Of a stretch of DNA of 47,475 nucleotides, positions 1 through 8,019 are shown piece after piece. The notes beneath the pieces were generated by a model. It saw only the letters and a list, made by a program, of their open reading frames with translations. It was not told the origin of the DNA and ran no database searches. The number at the start of each line of letters is the position of its first letter. Position 1 is the first letter of the stretch. This stretch comes from Candidatus Latescibacterota bacterium. Lineage in GTDB: Bacteria; Latescibacterota; UBA2968; UBA8231. The DNA lies in assembly GCA_007136405.1 (NCBI GenBank), contig SLHA01000056.1, forward strand, positions 1-47,475, in the 5' to 3' direction. The position numbers and the translations under genes were made by a program.

Positions 1-2995
1 CATGAAAGGTCTCAAGAGCCGCCTCCACGCGGGTCAGATACCCCGCGTCGGCGCCGTGTCCATCGAATTGAAGACACAGATACGGTTTTTGATAGCGCCC
101 CATAATGTCCTTGAAATAAGTCAACAGGTAACTGTCGGGACCGCACATGAAGTTCGTAAAGAAAATGGCGAACAACCGTTTCGATCGGGCGATCTGTTCA
201 GCGGTCGCCAGGATCTGCTGGCCGTAATGCCAGTACATGTTGGAGTACGACGGAAGTATGGAGGTCAGGTCGGGCTTGAGCATATCCATGAATAGTACAG
301 GATATCCCATGGCGGCTATTTTATGCGGTATATCGAGAACCATGCCGGCATCCGTGGTGTTGTATGGGCGGCCGATACAGACGATGCCCAACGCATCGTT
401 CTGCTCCATGTCAGCCAGCGCCTGCGTGCCCAGTTCCCGGCTTGTTACGACAAATTCTTCCTGCGCCGCCTGCGCCCGCTGCATCGCATGCCGTATACGT
501 TGCGGCGTGACCTCCAGCGGTTTGGCCAGAGCGTCGATCAAATGGTTTTCCCGCCGCCGGCGATCGTGTTGGAAAGATACGATCGGTGCCAGAATACGGT
601 CCCTGGAAACCAGACCTTTGAAGGATTTGAGCACGGATGCATGCGCTTGAACATAACAACAGAAAAAGGCATTGGTGAAGCCGGGCGGTGTTGTCTCGGC
701 CATCATGTGCGGCACCAGCAGATAATCGACCTTGTCGGATTCCAGCAGATCGCGGGCGTGTCCGATGCTCATCAGCACCGGTGCGCAAAATTCGGCGGTG
801 GCGATCTCCGTGCCGCGCCGTAATACGGTTTCGGTCGATGCTCTGGGCATGACCGGCTCGCAATCCAGTTCACGCAGGAGGGTGTTCCAGTATGGATAGT
901 AGTTGTATGCCGCCAGACTACGCGGCAGACCGACACGCCGGCGGGCGGTTGTCTTCTTGGTGGATATGGCTGGATCAACGGCCTCCGCTTTGCCGTTGCG
1001 CCAGGCCTTGTCGCGTTGTTTCCAGAAGGCGAAGTCCGGATTGGACGATGGACGCGGCGTGCGCGCCGCATAGTCGCGTCCGCATTTCAAGCCCCAGGCG
1101 ACGGTCGAGTCGCCGGTGTGAATGAGCTGCAACTGGCAGCGGTTGCGGCAAATGTCGCAGATTTCTGGCTGGATCCGCACCGTGGCGTCGGCGAACTCGA
1201 GTCCTTTAAAACAGCGGGACCGTTGTTCCGGAGGAATGCGTTTCCGTACCAGTAACGACATACCGAGCGCGCCGGTGAGATGGCAATAGGCGCTGACACG
1301 GATCGGTTTCTGTAGACCGACTTCGAAAGCAGCTACCAGGGCGCGATTACGGGCCGTGGCCCCCTGGAAATAGATGTGATTGCCAATTTGCAGGCCGCCC
1401 ACCACCTTGTTCAGATAATTGTCGCGGACGGAATGCAGGACGGCGGCGGCCACCTGGTCTATGCTCCAGCCACGCGCCAGCAACAGATCCAGATCACGTT
1501 CCATATACACCGTACATCGGTCCGATGTCGTGGGTGCCTGCTTGTCCATGGCTCGTTCGGCGAAATCGTCCAGGGAGATATCGAGTTTCTGGGCCTGTTC
1601 CTCGATAAAACTCCCGGTACCCGCCGCGCAGACGTAGTTCATGACCGAATTGTACACCATGCCGTTCTGGAGCTGGGTGAATTTGGCGTCCTGACCGCCC
1701 AGTTCGATGATGGTATCGACGTGTGGATCGAGAAACAGGGCCGCTGTCGCGTGCGCCGTGATTTCATTCATAACCAGATCGGCGCCGATAACGCTGTGAA
1801 TCATCTTGCGTCCCGATCCCGTCGTGCCGACGCCCTGAATGTCGAGGTGAAAGCCGCCCCGCTGCTGCATGTCGCGCAAGGCCCTGAACACCAATTGAAC
1901 GGCCCGAATCGGATCTCCTGCTGTCTTGCGGTAGACCCAACCGACGACCGCGTCGTTCTCGTCCAGCAATGTGGCCTTGGTGGAGGTGGAACCGATGTCG
2001 AGGCCCAGCGCAACGGTGATTTGACCAGTACGCGGCGAAACGATCGTTGCTTCGTTGTTGTCCCCGTCGATCCAATGATCCGCCCACAAAAATTCCGGAT
2101 ACGAGGACAGTGTGAGCTTCAGAGGCGGGCGCATGACCTCATGGTGTCGCGACAGTGATCGTGTCGTCGAGGTGTCTCCATCCTTGGCGGTTACGTCGAT
2201 CGCATCGATCAGCGCCGCAATAGGGGTTTCCCGAGTGCCGTTACCGCGTGCCAGCAACGCGGCGCCGAGTGCGCTGGCCAGATGTGGCGACTCCGGCACG
2301 ATGACATCGGTACCCAGACGATCGATGATCGACTTGACCACGATGGAATTGAGCGCCACGCCACCGATCAGAACGACCTTTCCTTCCACTTTGCGGCCGC
2401 CTAGCAGGCCGTCAACCGTCGAGTGCCCCATACCATGACACAGCCCGCAGGCAATCGCATCGATCGAGTGCCCTTCCTGTTGCAGATGGATCATGTCGCT
2501 TTTGGCAAAAACGGCGCAACGAGTGGCGACGGGCGGTGGCGTACCCAGAAACCGCATAGCCCGTTCCGGCAGCTCGGCCGGCGGTATCTGTAATCGCAAC
2601 GATTGCTGGTCGATGAACGCCCCAGTACCGGATGCACAAGCGCTGTTGAGCGTCGAGCGCCGGAAACTGCCGTCGCCGTTCAACTCGGTGAGGCTGAAGG
2701 ACCCGCCGCCGACCGATATAATGTTGTGCACGTCCGGAACCAGGTGCCGAACACCTTCGATACCACTGATGACCGCATCGTATACCGGACCGGGCAGGGG
2801 CAGGGCGGTGGCTCCCGAGCCGGTGCGAGCCATCCGGACCGGGGTATTCCGGTCAAGCCGGGCAAGCATGTCCTGCAGCACCTTAGCCGGTTCGCCGTGA
2901 TGACGTTGATAGGCCTGGAACCGGACCGTACCCGCATCGTCCAGTCCAACCAACCCGATGTACACACTTCCGGCATCGACACCCAGGTATAACAC
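1..2995 (-). CDS. Giant 2-hydroxyacyl-CoA dehydratase activase-like protein (BadF/BcrA ATPase x2 + DUF2229), 3' end cut by window
   Basis: Open from a GTG at 2995 to the window edge (998 codons), preceded by AGGAG about 9 bases upstream. Two ASKHA-type (BcrAD/BadFG) ATPase modules occur in tandem. The first has the phosphate loop LGVDAGSVYIGL, then GGGSFSLTEL and the cysteine-bearing ACASGTGAFID. The second has LGLDIGSTSTKATLL, LGGQDAKFTQL and YVCAAGTGSFIEE. A Cys-rich CDICRNRCQLQL and a long dehydratase-like domain follow, with ADAGYLTRVEA just before the edge. Members of this architecture are usually about 1,400 aa, so some 400 residues probably lie outside. In characterised relatives a separate dimeric activase with a [4Fe-4S] cluster at the GTG cysteine drives ATP-dependent electron injection into 2-hydroxyacyl-CoA dehydratases or benzoyl-CoA reductase. 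The substrate of the fused large form is not established. No dehydratase subunit genes are visible on this side. Confidence 0.9.
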   Translation of the reverse strand, partial: MLYLGVDAGSVYIGLVGLDDAGTVRFQAYQRHHGEPAKVLQDMLARLDRNTPVRMARTGSGATALPLPGPVYDAVISGIEGVRHLVPDVHNIISVGGGSFSLTELNGDGSFRRSTLNSACASGTGAFIDQQSLRLQIPPAELPERAMRFLGTPPPVATRCAVFAKSDMIHLQQEGHSIDAIACGLCHGMGHSTVDGLLGGRKVEGKVVLIGGVALNSIVVKSIIDRLGTDVIVPESPHLASALGAALLARGNGTRETPIAALIDAIDVTAKDGDTSTTRSLSRHHEVMRPPLKLTLSSYPEFLWADHWIDGDNNEATIVSPRTGQITVALGLDIGSTSTKATLLDENDAVVGWVYRKTAGDPIRAVQLVFRALRDMQQRGGFHLDIQGVGTTGSGRKMIHSVIGADLVMNEITAHATAALFLDPHVDTIIELGGQDAKFTQLQNGMVYNSVMNYVCAAGTGSFIEEQAQKLDISLDDFAERAMDKQAPTTSDRCTVYMERDLDLLLARGWSIDQVAAAVLHSVRDNYLNKVVGGLQIGNHIYFQGATARNRALVAAFEVGLQKPIRVSAYCHLTGALGMSLLVRKRIPPEQRSRCFKGLEFADATVRIQPEICDICRNRCQLQLIHTGDSTVAWGLKCGRDYAARTPRPSSNPDFAFWKQRDKAWRNGKAEAVDPAISTKKTTARRRVGLPRSLAAYNYYPYWNTLLRELDCEPVMPRASTETVLRRGTEIATAEFCAPVLMSIGHARDLLESDKVDYLLVPHMMAETTPPGFTNAFFCCYVQAHASVLKSFKGLVSRDRILAPIVSFQHDRRRRENHLIDALAKPLEVTPQRIRHAMQRAQAAQEEFVVTSRELGTQALADMEQNDALGIVCIGRPYNTTDAGMVLDIPHKIAAMGYPVLFMDMLKPDLTSILPSYSNMYWHYGQQILATAEQIARSKRLFAIFFTNFMCGPDSYLLTYFKDIMGRYQKPYLCLQFDGHGADAGYLTRVEAALETFH

Positions 2996-3334
2996 GAAAC
3001 AGGCTCCTCTCGCAAAACTGCATGGAAACCGCGAACCGCCCGGTGTGGTCCGCAGGCAAGGTTTTCTGCGCCCAGCAGCCTCACTGTGGGCTCATCCAGC
3101 GCCGTGTTGCGGCAATCGCCTCGTCGGGAATATACCACCAGCCGTTTCCAGCGCGAGAGAGCAGTCTGCGATGCAACGCTTCCGGACCCGCGCGGAAGAC
3201 GCCTGCACTCCGGCCCCAGCCGGTTACATCTCTAGATCTCAGCCAGGGAATACAACCGGACGGTGCTCGGCTGGGAAACGGTGATTATGAAACGGGTTTG
3301 CCGGGGAAGTATAGGTAAACCATGCCATAACGAA
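2996..3334. other. Non-coding upstream region of the activase gene
   Basis: No convincing gene. It must hold the promoter and leader of the minus-strand activase gene. A TATACT hexamer lies on the minus strand near 3309-3314 but has no convincing -35 at 16-18 bases, so no promoter is called. Short open frames here lack a ribosome-binding site or family resemblance. Confidence 0.5.
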
Positions 3335-3370
3335 AAGGGGTCACGAGATTGAACCATCCCGTAACCCCTT
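3335..3370 (-). terminator. Hairpin terminator downstream of tRNA-Arg
   Basis: AAGGGGT and ACCCCTT arms pair over 7 bases. In the minus-strand RNA the stem continues through one G-U pair and three more pairs around a 14-base loop, followed by TTTT. In the plus direction the arm is followed by GTTTTTT, so it could work both ways. It sits 9 bases past the tRNA 3' end and fits as its terminator. Confidence 0.65.
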
Positions 3371-3378
3371 GTTTTTTA

Positions 3379-3455
3379 TGGTGCACCCAGAAGGATTCGA
3401 ACCCTCAGCCTCCTGATCCGTAGTCAGGTGCTCTATCCAGTTGAGCTATGGGTGC
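3379..3455 (-). tRNA. tRNA-Arg(ACG), CCA encoded
   Basis: Full cloverleaf on the minus strand: acceptor GCACCCA/TGGGTGC, D arm GCTC/GAGC, anticodon stem CCTGA/TCAGG with loop CTACGGA (anticodon ACG), T loop TTCGAAT, discriminator A and an encoded CCA. A34 of this tRNA is the classic bacterial substrate of TadA, which is also encoded in the window at 29550. The gene begins 41 bases after the nadD stop and could be co-transcribed with it. Confidence 0.96.
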
Positions 3456-3496
3456 ACGCCATTTGCCAGAAAATCTAATGGCCGACAGCGGATACG

Positions 3497-4105
3497 TCAA
3501 GTGAGCATCTTGGCGCTACCGGTGTACAGACCGCGGCGGCGGATATGGCTTTCCACCGCCTCCGGTACCAGATAGCGAATAGAGAGCCCGGCCTTGATAC
3601 GCTGTCGAATCTCCGTAGACGACACCTCAAACACCGGGGTAGAGACTCGTACGATCCTATCCTCAAATCGACTTCTACCGGCCTGGGCACACCCCCTTTC
3701 AGTGCGTGTACCCGCCACCACCGTGCACATCGACAGAATTCCCGCCGGATCCTGCCAGGAATCGATCTGGCCGATGTTGTCTTCGCCGATGAGAAGATGC
3801 AGTACCCAGTCCGGATGCTCTCGCTTTAACCGCGCCAATGTCTCCACGGTGAAGGACTTGCCCTTGCGGTCCATCTCCACCCGTGATACGCTGAACCCGG
3901 TGATGCACCGGGCCGCCTGGCATACCATGGTCCAGCGATCTTCTACGGGCGCCATGTCCGGCCGTCTCTGCTTATGGGGCGGATCTCCCGCTGGAATCAT
4001 GACGATCTCATCCAGCGGCAGACGTTCGAGAATGGACCTGGCCAGCAGGATGTGACCGATGTGGACGGGATCGAAAGTCCCACCGAGCACACCGACAGCT
4101 CGCAC
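3497..4105 (-). CDS. nadD: Nicotinate-nucleotide adenylyltransferase NadD
   Basis: 202 aa, GTG start. It adenylates nicotinate mononucleotide to deamido-NAD in NAD biosynthesis. The N-terminus carries the nucleotidylyltransferase signature GGTFDPVHIGH (residues 8-18), with the HxGH step of the fold. PAGDPPHK follows near residue 38, and the second signature SSTEIRQRI lies near residue 162. Length is normal for the family. The start is 3 bases downstream of the bamD stop, so the two are probably co-transcribed and translationally coupled. tRNA-Arg follows on the same strand. Confidence 0.96.
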   Translation of the reverse strand: MRAVGVLGGTFDPVHIGHILLARSILERLPLDEIVMIPAGDPPHKQRRPDMAPVEDRWTMVCQAARCITGFSVSRVEMDRKGKSFTVETLARLKREHPDWVLHLLIGEDNIGQIDSWQDPAGILSMCTVVAGTRTERGCAQAGRSRFEDRIVRVSTPVFEVSSTEIRQRIKAGLSIRYLVPEAVESHIRRRGLYTGSAKMLT

Positions 4106-4108
4106 GCG

Positions 4109-4921
4109 TCAGTTCCCCGTTTCGCCGAACGATTCGTACACCTGCGCCAGCCGTTCTCCGGCTCTACGCTGCAGATCCTCGTCATCGCTGTCCCGGGCCA
4201 CCTCCGCCCAGTACCTGCGCGCAGTCTGGCGGTCATCGCGGGCGAAAGCCATCTCGCCCATCCGATACAGCGCCTTGTAGTAATACCGGGTATCAGGATA
4301 TTCGTTCAGAATCTGATCGTAGTAGATCCGGGCAGCATCCCTGTGATTCTGGCGCTGATACAGGCGTGCCGCCAGGTATGTCTTGTAGGCAAGCCGGTTA
4401 CGGCAATCGGCAATGCGTTCGCGCGCCTTGTCCACCAGAGGATGGTGCGGATTGTCATCCAGGAACGTACGGAAATGTCTCAACGCATTGCGCGTCTCCG
4501 TTTGGTCCAGTTCAGCACGCCGTGCCTGCTGGTAGTAACACTCGGCAATTTTGAACTGCGCCTCAGCCACCCACTGGCTGGATGGATAGGTCTGGATGAG
4601 CCGCTGGTATTCGAACGCCGCGTTGACATAGTCTTCGGAGCAGAAATACGCCTCGGCCAGATGGTATTGCGCCTCCGCGACCAGACGTGACCCGGGGTAG
4701 TTGTCGACCAGACGCTGCAGCTTCTCCACTGCCTCTGCACAGCGGCCGCGTTCCAGCGCATCCATTCCTTCCTCGTAGTATGCCTCAGCTCCTCGTAGCG
4801 GCGGAGGCCCGGAACTGGCGCATCCGGTCAGCTGCACCATAAAAAAAGTCCCCATGACCGCAACACATGCCCAGCGCGCGTACCAAACAGAGATTCTTGT
4901 GCACATACCAGTCAATTCCAT
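4109..4921 (-). CDS. bamD: Outer membrane protein assembly factor BamD
   Basis: 270 aa lipoprotein. The N-terminal hydrophobic stretch ends in a lipobox (QLTGC, Cys about residue 34), then repeated TPR-like helices: AYYEEGMDALERGRCAEAV, AQYHLAEAYFCSEDY, AQFKIAECYYQQ, and a C-terminal ALYRMGEMAFARDD repeat. This matches BamD, the essential lipoprotein that joins BamA in folding outer-membrane barrels. An alternative ATG lies at residue 6. It is 12 bases downstream of an unknown membrane-anchored protein and 3 bases upstream of nadD, in a run with the Tol-Pal gene cpoB, so this is an envelope-assembly cluster. Confidence 0.92.
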   Translation of the reverse strand: MELTGMCTRISVWYARWACVAVMGTFFMVQLTGCASSGPPPLRGAEAYYEEGMDALERGRCAEAVEKLQRLVDNYPGSRLVAEAQYHLAEAYFCSEDYVNAAFEYQRLIQTYPSSQWVAEAQFKIAECYYQQARRAELDQTETRNALRHFRTFLDDNPHHPLVDKARERIADCRNRLAYKTYLAARLYQRQNHRDAARIYYDQILNEYPDTRYYYKALYRMGEMAFARDDRQTARRYWAEVARDSDDEDLQRRAGERLAQVYESFGETGN

Positions 4922-4933
4922 ATGGAAAATGAT

Positions 4934-5548
4934 TTACCGATTTGAGAAAAACAGATACACCAATCCGCCCAACACAGTGGATACGAGAACGGGTTCGACG
5001 AACTGGCCCAAGTCCTGTACTTCCAGGTCCGTGTCGGCAAAGGAATGACGGGGATTTTTGAGCAGGTCAACGCGTTCTTTCGTGATGCGATCTTCAACCA
5101 CTACGGCGTATTCCTTCTGCCAGTGAAGCACGTCATCTGCGCTGAGCCGCAAAGCGATCGTCGCATATGCCTGCCGGCTGACGGTTCCACGAAACAGGCC
5201 ACCTTGCGCCGCGACGCGCAGATCATCAACACGGTAATCAAGGCGGTTCATGCCTGCATCCTGGCGCGTGCTGTCCAGCGTGACGGGCATACCCCGCTCC
5301 AGAAGACCGGAAAGCAGCAGGTGTTCGACCAGCCAGTTGCCGTCATGCCGGTTGCGCGGCACCAGCAGGATCGGGTTGCCGTCGGCCTGGGAGGGCAGGT
5401 GCATTTCCGCCAGAGCCTGTTCGACGATTTCCTGAACGGCGTCACCCAGCAAGTCGATATTGGCAGGAAAAGCATCTTCTGCGGCATGTATGGAGAGGTT
5501 GCAGCCGACCAGAAGCACAATGACAAAGGTGCACCGTATTAACCCCAA
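4934..5548 (-). CDS. Unknown exported protein with C-terminal membrane anchor
   Basis: 204 aa, family not recognised. It starts at a TTG preceded by GGAG at about 10 bases. The N-terminus is a signal sequence (residues 4-22); VLLVGC at residues 11-16 could act as a lipobox. The middle (residues 30-165) is soluble, mixed alpha/beta, with PILLVPRN and DDVLHWQKEYAVVVEDR. The last 22 residues form a hydrophobic segment (PVLVSTVLGGLVYLFF) with a short basic tail, like a tail anchor. Lying 12 bases before bamD and about 125 bases after cpoB/ybgF suggests an envelope role, but no function is assigned. Confidence 0.75.
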   Translation of the reverse strand: MGLIRCTFVIVLLVGCNLSIHAAEDAFPANIDLLGDAVQEIVEQALAEMHLPSQADGNPILLVPRNRHDGNWLVEHLLLSGLLERGMPVTLDSTRQDAGMNRLDYRVDDLRVAAQGGLFRGTVSRQAYATIALRLSADDVLHWQKEYAVVVEDRITKERVDLLKNPRHSFADTDLEVQDLGQFVEPVLVSTVLGGLVYLFFSNR

Positions 5549-5673
5549 ATGCCTATATCTCCGATGATGCCGGCAACAGCATACTCACGTCCACCCCGCT
5601 CGCTCGGACGTGAACGTCGGCAACAGCTGCCGTACATAGCTCCATCAGTCTACCGGTACCATTCAGCCGGCTA

Positions 5674-6426
5674 CTACCGCAGATGGCGCAGCTGCTGGCG
5701 CGCCATATCAGCGTATTCGCTGTCCGGATACTCCGCCAGCAACTTGTTGAACGCGGCGTGCGCCCTTTCGGTTTCCCCCAGAGCCACGTAGCAGCGGCCG
5801 ATTTTAAACTGAGCGTCATCAGCCTTCTGCGTGTTTTCATAGGCGAAAACTTTGGTGAACTCCGCCAGCGCCTGCCGGTACCGCTCCAGCCCGTACAGAC
5901 ACTCGGCCCGCCAGTACTGGGCATTGTCCGCCCACTCGCTGTGCGGCGCCTTCAGGATAATCTCGGCAAACAAATCCATGGCCACGGCGAAGTTCCGGTC
6001 ACGATATTGCCGCAGAGCGCGCTGATACGCGGCCTGGACCTCGTGAGCCGTCTCCCCGGACCAGGCGTGAGGTGGATGAGATGGCTCCGGGCGCGCGGCT
6101 TGGCGATCTTCCAGACTCTTGATGCGGGCCGTCAGGGCAGCGTGCTGAACCTGCAACGCGGCCAGATCCTGTTGCAACCTCCTGCTCCTCGCGTCTGCCT
6201 GGTGGAGGAGCTCAATTTGGTGTTCTTGCCGTTCGTTGACCGCCTCCACAGCCAGGCGCAGCGCTTGCACCGCATCCCGGGTCTCCTCTCTCCAGACCAT
6301 CGTCTCCGGACTTTCCCCCACGATTCCGGTCTCCGTTGGTCCCGTACTGGCGCACGCGCTGACCATGAGACTGGCCAAAAGCCATGCTGTTCTGCAACCC
6401 ATCCATTGAGCCGGCACTGGTCTCAT
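5674..6426 (-). CDS. cpoB: Tol-Pal system protein YbgF/CpoB-like, TPR lipoprotein
   Basis: About 250 aa. The chosen ATG gives a signal peptide with lipobox LMVSAC; an upstream in-frame GTG at 6459 is less likely because it adds a polar extension. A predicted coiled coil follows (LLHQADARSRRLQQDLAALQ) ending in SLEDR, a proline-rich linker (PEPSHPPHAW), then three TPR-type repeats (AYQRALRQYRDRNFAVAMD, AQYWRAECLYGLERYRQAL, AQFKIGRCYVALGETERA). Coiled coil plus C-terminal TPR is the YbgF/CpoB architecture; E. coli CpoB coordinates Tol-Pal constriction with PBP1b. The E. coli protein is periplasmic rather than lipidated, so the lipobox is a variation. tolQRAB and pal are not in the window. Confidence 0.85.
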   Translation of the reverse strand: MRPVPAQWMGCRTAWLLASLMVSACASTGPTETGIVGESPETMVWREETRDAVQALRLAVEAVNERQEHQIELLHQADARSRRLQQDLAALQVQHAALTARIKSLEDRQAARPEPSHPPHAWSGETAHEVQAAYQRALRQYRDRNFAVAMDLFAEIILKAPHSEWADNAQYWRAECLYGLERYRQALAEFTKVFAYENTQKADDAQFKIGRCYVALGETERAHAAFNKLLAEYPDSEYADMARQQLRHLR

Positions 6427-6531
6427 TCCATCACCCGATCTGTTTGGATCCTGTAGCACATCACCCAGTCGAGAATATAGTCAAGTCAGAACCACCACGA
6501 CAGACCCGCTCGACGAATGGGCTTCGACGGC

Positions 6532-7104
6532 TCAATCCACGAGTTCCACGTCAGCCATATCCATCTCCGCTGCCACAGCAGCACCTAGTATGCTGACGTT
6601 GAGGACAAGCCGCAGTCCCTCTTTGCGGCGGGAGATGCGCCCGACCACACCTTCCAGCGGGCCTCGGATCACGCGCACATACCGCCCACGACGAAGCTGC
6701 GGATACAACGTGAGCGACATGGTGCTGTGCGTGGCCAGGTATACGCTGTGGAGTTCGCTGAGCAACTGTTGCTGGTCCACCACCTCTATAGTGCGTACCA
6801 ACTGGTCGCTGCGCATCACCTGGTAGCGTTCGGCAGCGTCGCAGCAGCCAAACAGGTAACCCGGAAACAAGGGCACCTCGAAACTGTAGCGTCGTTGCCC
6901 CTGGCGACGCCTGGGCTCGCTGTGCCGAAGCGGCAGGTAGTGCCGGATGTCGACTTGACAGCAGACTTCGGCGGCTTTCTTCTCGCAGCGGGGACGCGCG
7001 TGGAATACGTACCATGCGCGTCCGTCCTCCCCCGGAGCGAACAACTGGCCGGCCCGGGTACGCAGTTCACCATCTGTCTGTAGAGGCAAGTGGGGTTCTG
7101 TCAT
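6532..7104 (-). CDS. NusG-like (RfaH/UpxY type) transcription antitermination protein
   Basis: 190 aa. An N-terminal NGN domain (about residues 30-125) begins with AWYVFHARPRCEKKAAE and contains VPLFPGYLFGCCD. A C-terminal KOW domain (about 138-188) contains RRGRYVRVIRGPLEGVVGR. It binds RNA polymerase and modulates pausing or termination; specialised paralogs regulate envelope-polysaccharide operons. The start ATG overlaps the stop of the heptose adenylyltransferase gene by 4 bases (ATGA), indicating translational coupling and setting the start. This pairing hints at a specialised NusG paralog for cell-surface genes rather than housekeeping nusG, which usually sits beside secE and rplK; that is inference. 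Confidence 0.88.
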   Translation of the reverse strand: MTEPHLPLQTDGELRTRAGQLFAPGEDGRAWYVFHARPRCEKKAAEVCCQVDIRHYLPLRHSEPRRRQGQRRYSFEVPLFPGYLFGCCDAAERYQVMRSDQLVRTIEVVDQQQLLSELHSVYLATHSTMSLTLYPQLRRGRYVRVIRGPLEGVVGRISRRKEGLRLVLNVSILGAAVAAEMDMADVELVD

Positions 7105-7595
7105 GGGATCAACTGGCGAATACGCCGGATGAGCTGCGTAGTGGATTGCCCTGGCCATTTTCTGACGACACAGACCCTGCCACCCGAGGCCTCGACACTG
7201 GCTCGCCCGACAACCTCGTGGATCCGGTAGTCCCCCCCTTTGACCAGAACATCCGGTTGCAGTTCGACCACCAGCCCTTCCACACTGGGCTCGTCGAATA
7301 CGCAGATCCTGTCTACGCATTGAAGGGCGGCTAGAATCGCTGCCCGGTCGTCCACACGGTTCAGTGGTCTACCCGGTCCCTTGAGTGCGCTCACAGCCCT
7401 GTCACCATTGAGGCCGACGAACAACGTGTCTCCCAGCCTGCGAGCTTCCTGCAGGTACTCAATGTGGGCCCTGTGGATCAGGTCGAAGCATCCATTGGTG
7501 AATACCACCTGGATTCCACAGGCTTGAAGCCGGCACCGTTCACGCACGAATTCGCTGCGAGACAGCAACTTCTGTTCAGGAGGAATGGACGACAC
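7101..7595 (-). CDS. rfaE2: D-glycero-beta-D-manno-heptose 1-phosphate adenylyltransferase (RfaE2 / HldE C-terminal type)
   Basis: About 164 aa. Cytidylyltransferase-fold enzyme with VVFTNGCFDLIHRAH, LFVGLNGDRAVSALKGPGRP, ILAALQCVDRICVF and PDVLVKGGDY, all diagnostic of RfaE domain 2. It forms ADP-heptose for lipopolysaccharide core or other heptosylated glycans. The frame stays open upstream to 7757 but that extension is translated tRNA-His (VAQLVRAPGCGPGG) and is rejected; GTG at 7595 gives the normal N-terminus, with TTG at 7568 as alternative. The kinase domain is not fused, so a separate HldA/RfaE1 should exist elsewhere. Overlaps the NusG-like gene by 4 bases. Confidence 0.9.
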   Translation of the reverse strand: MSSIPPEQKLLSRSEFVRERCRLQACGIQVVFTNGCFDLIHRAHIEYLQEARRLGDTLFVGLNGDRAVSALKGPGRPLNRVDDRAAILAALQCVDRICVFDEPSVEGLVVELQPDVLVKGGDYRIHEVVGRASVEASGGRVCVVRKWPGQSTTQLIRRIRQLIP

Positions 7596-7677
7596 CGGGG
7601 TATCCGGAAGGGTGGAGGACAGACGGTGGCCGCTACTGGCGCACTGGACGGGTTTCCTGGTTTGATCCGTACGTAGT

Positions 7678-7755
7678 TGGGGTGAGCGACGGGAATCGAA
7701 CCCGCGGCCTCCAGGGCCACAACCTGGTGCTCTAACCAACTGAGCTACGCCCACC
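7678..7755 (-). tRNA. tRNA-His(GTG), CCA and G-1 encoded
   Basis: Cloverleaf on the minus strand: acceptor GTGGGCG/CGCTCAC, anticodon stem CCAGG/CCTGG with loop TTGTGGC (anticodon GTG), T loop TTCGATT. The extra G at -1 faces discriminator C73, the histidine identity pair, and CCA is encoded. It lies directly upstream of the heptose adenylyltransferase gene on the same strand. Confidence 0.96.
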
Positions 7756-7847
7756 ACACGGTACCGCGTGCCATGAGGCGTGGTGGGAACCTCCTACTCC
7801 GCAGACGCCAATTCCCTGCCCCATGTGCAGCATGTATCAGAGCATAC

Positions 7848-7876
7848 AATATAGCCGCGACCTTCCGCCAAAGCAA
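7848..7876 (-). promoter_or_regulatory. Candidate sigma-70-like promoter for tRNA-His
   Basis: On the minus strand TTGCTT (7871-7876) is followed after exactly 17 bases by TATATT (7848-7853), a 5/6 match to the -10 consensus. Transcription would start about 85 bases before the tRNA. The call rests on hexamers and spacing only. Confidence 0.35.
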
Positions 7877-7930
7877 GAGGGCAGCCCTCTGCACGTCTGC
7901 GACCCGAAGCATCCCGCATCGAGAAACCGG

Positions 7931-7960
7931 TTCTCGCGCGCCGGAGATGGCGCGCGAGAA
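7931..7960 (-). terminator. Strong hairpin downstream of degQ
   Basis: TTCTCGCGCGCC and GGCGCGCGAGAA form a perfect 12-bp stem with a 6-base loop, 60 bases beyond the degQ stop. No long U tract follows. The outer arm overlaps a second possible hairpin, GAGAA-ACCGG-TTCTC at 7921-7935, so the two would be mutually exclusive. Confidence 0.6.
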
Positions 7961-8019
7961 AGGAAGCGGAGGGCCTGCCCCAAACGCACTCACGTCCCCC
8001 ACTACGCCGATCCTGCGCA

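Noticed and set aside
7596..7757. N-terminal extension of the heptose adenylyltransferase
   Set aside because: It is a translation of the tRNA-His gene, a well-known annotation artefact.
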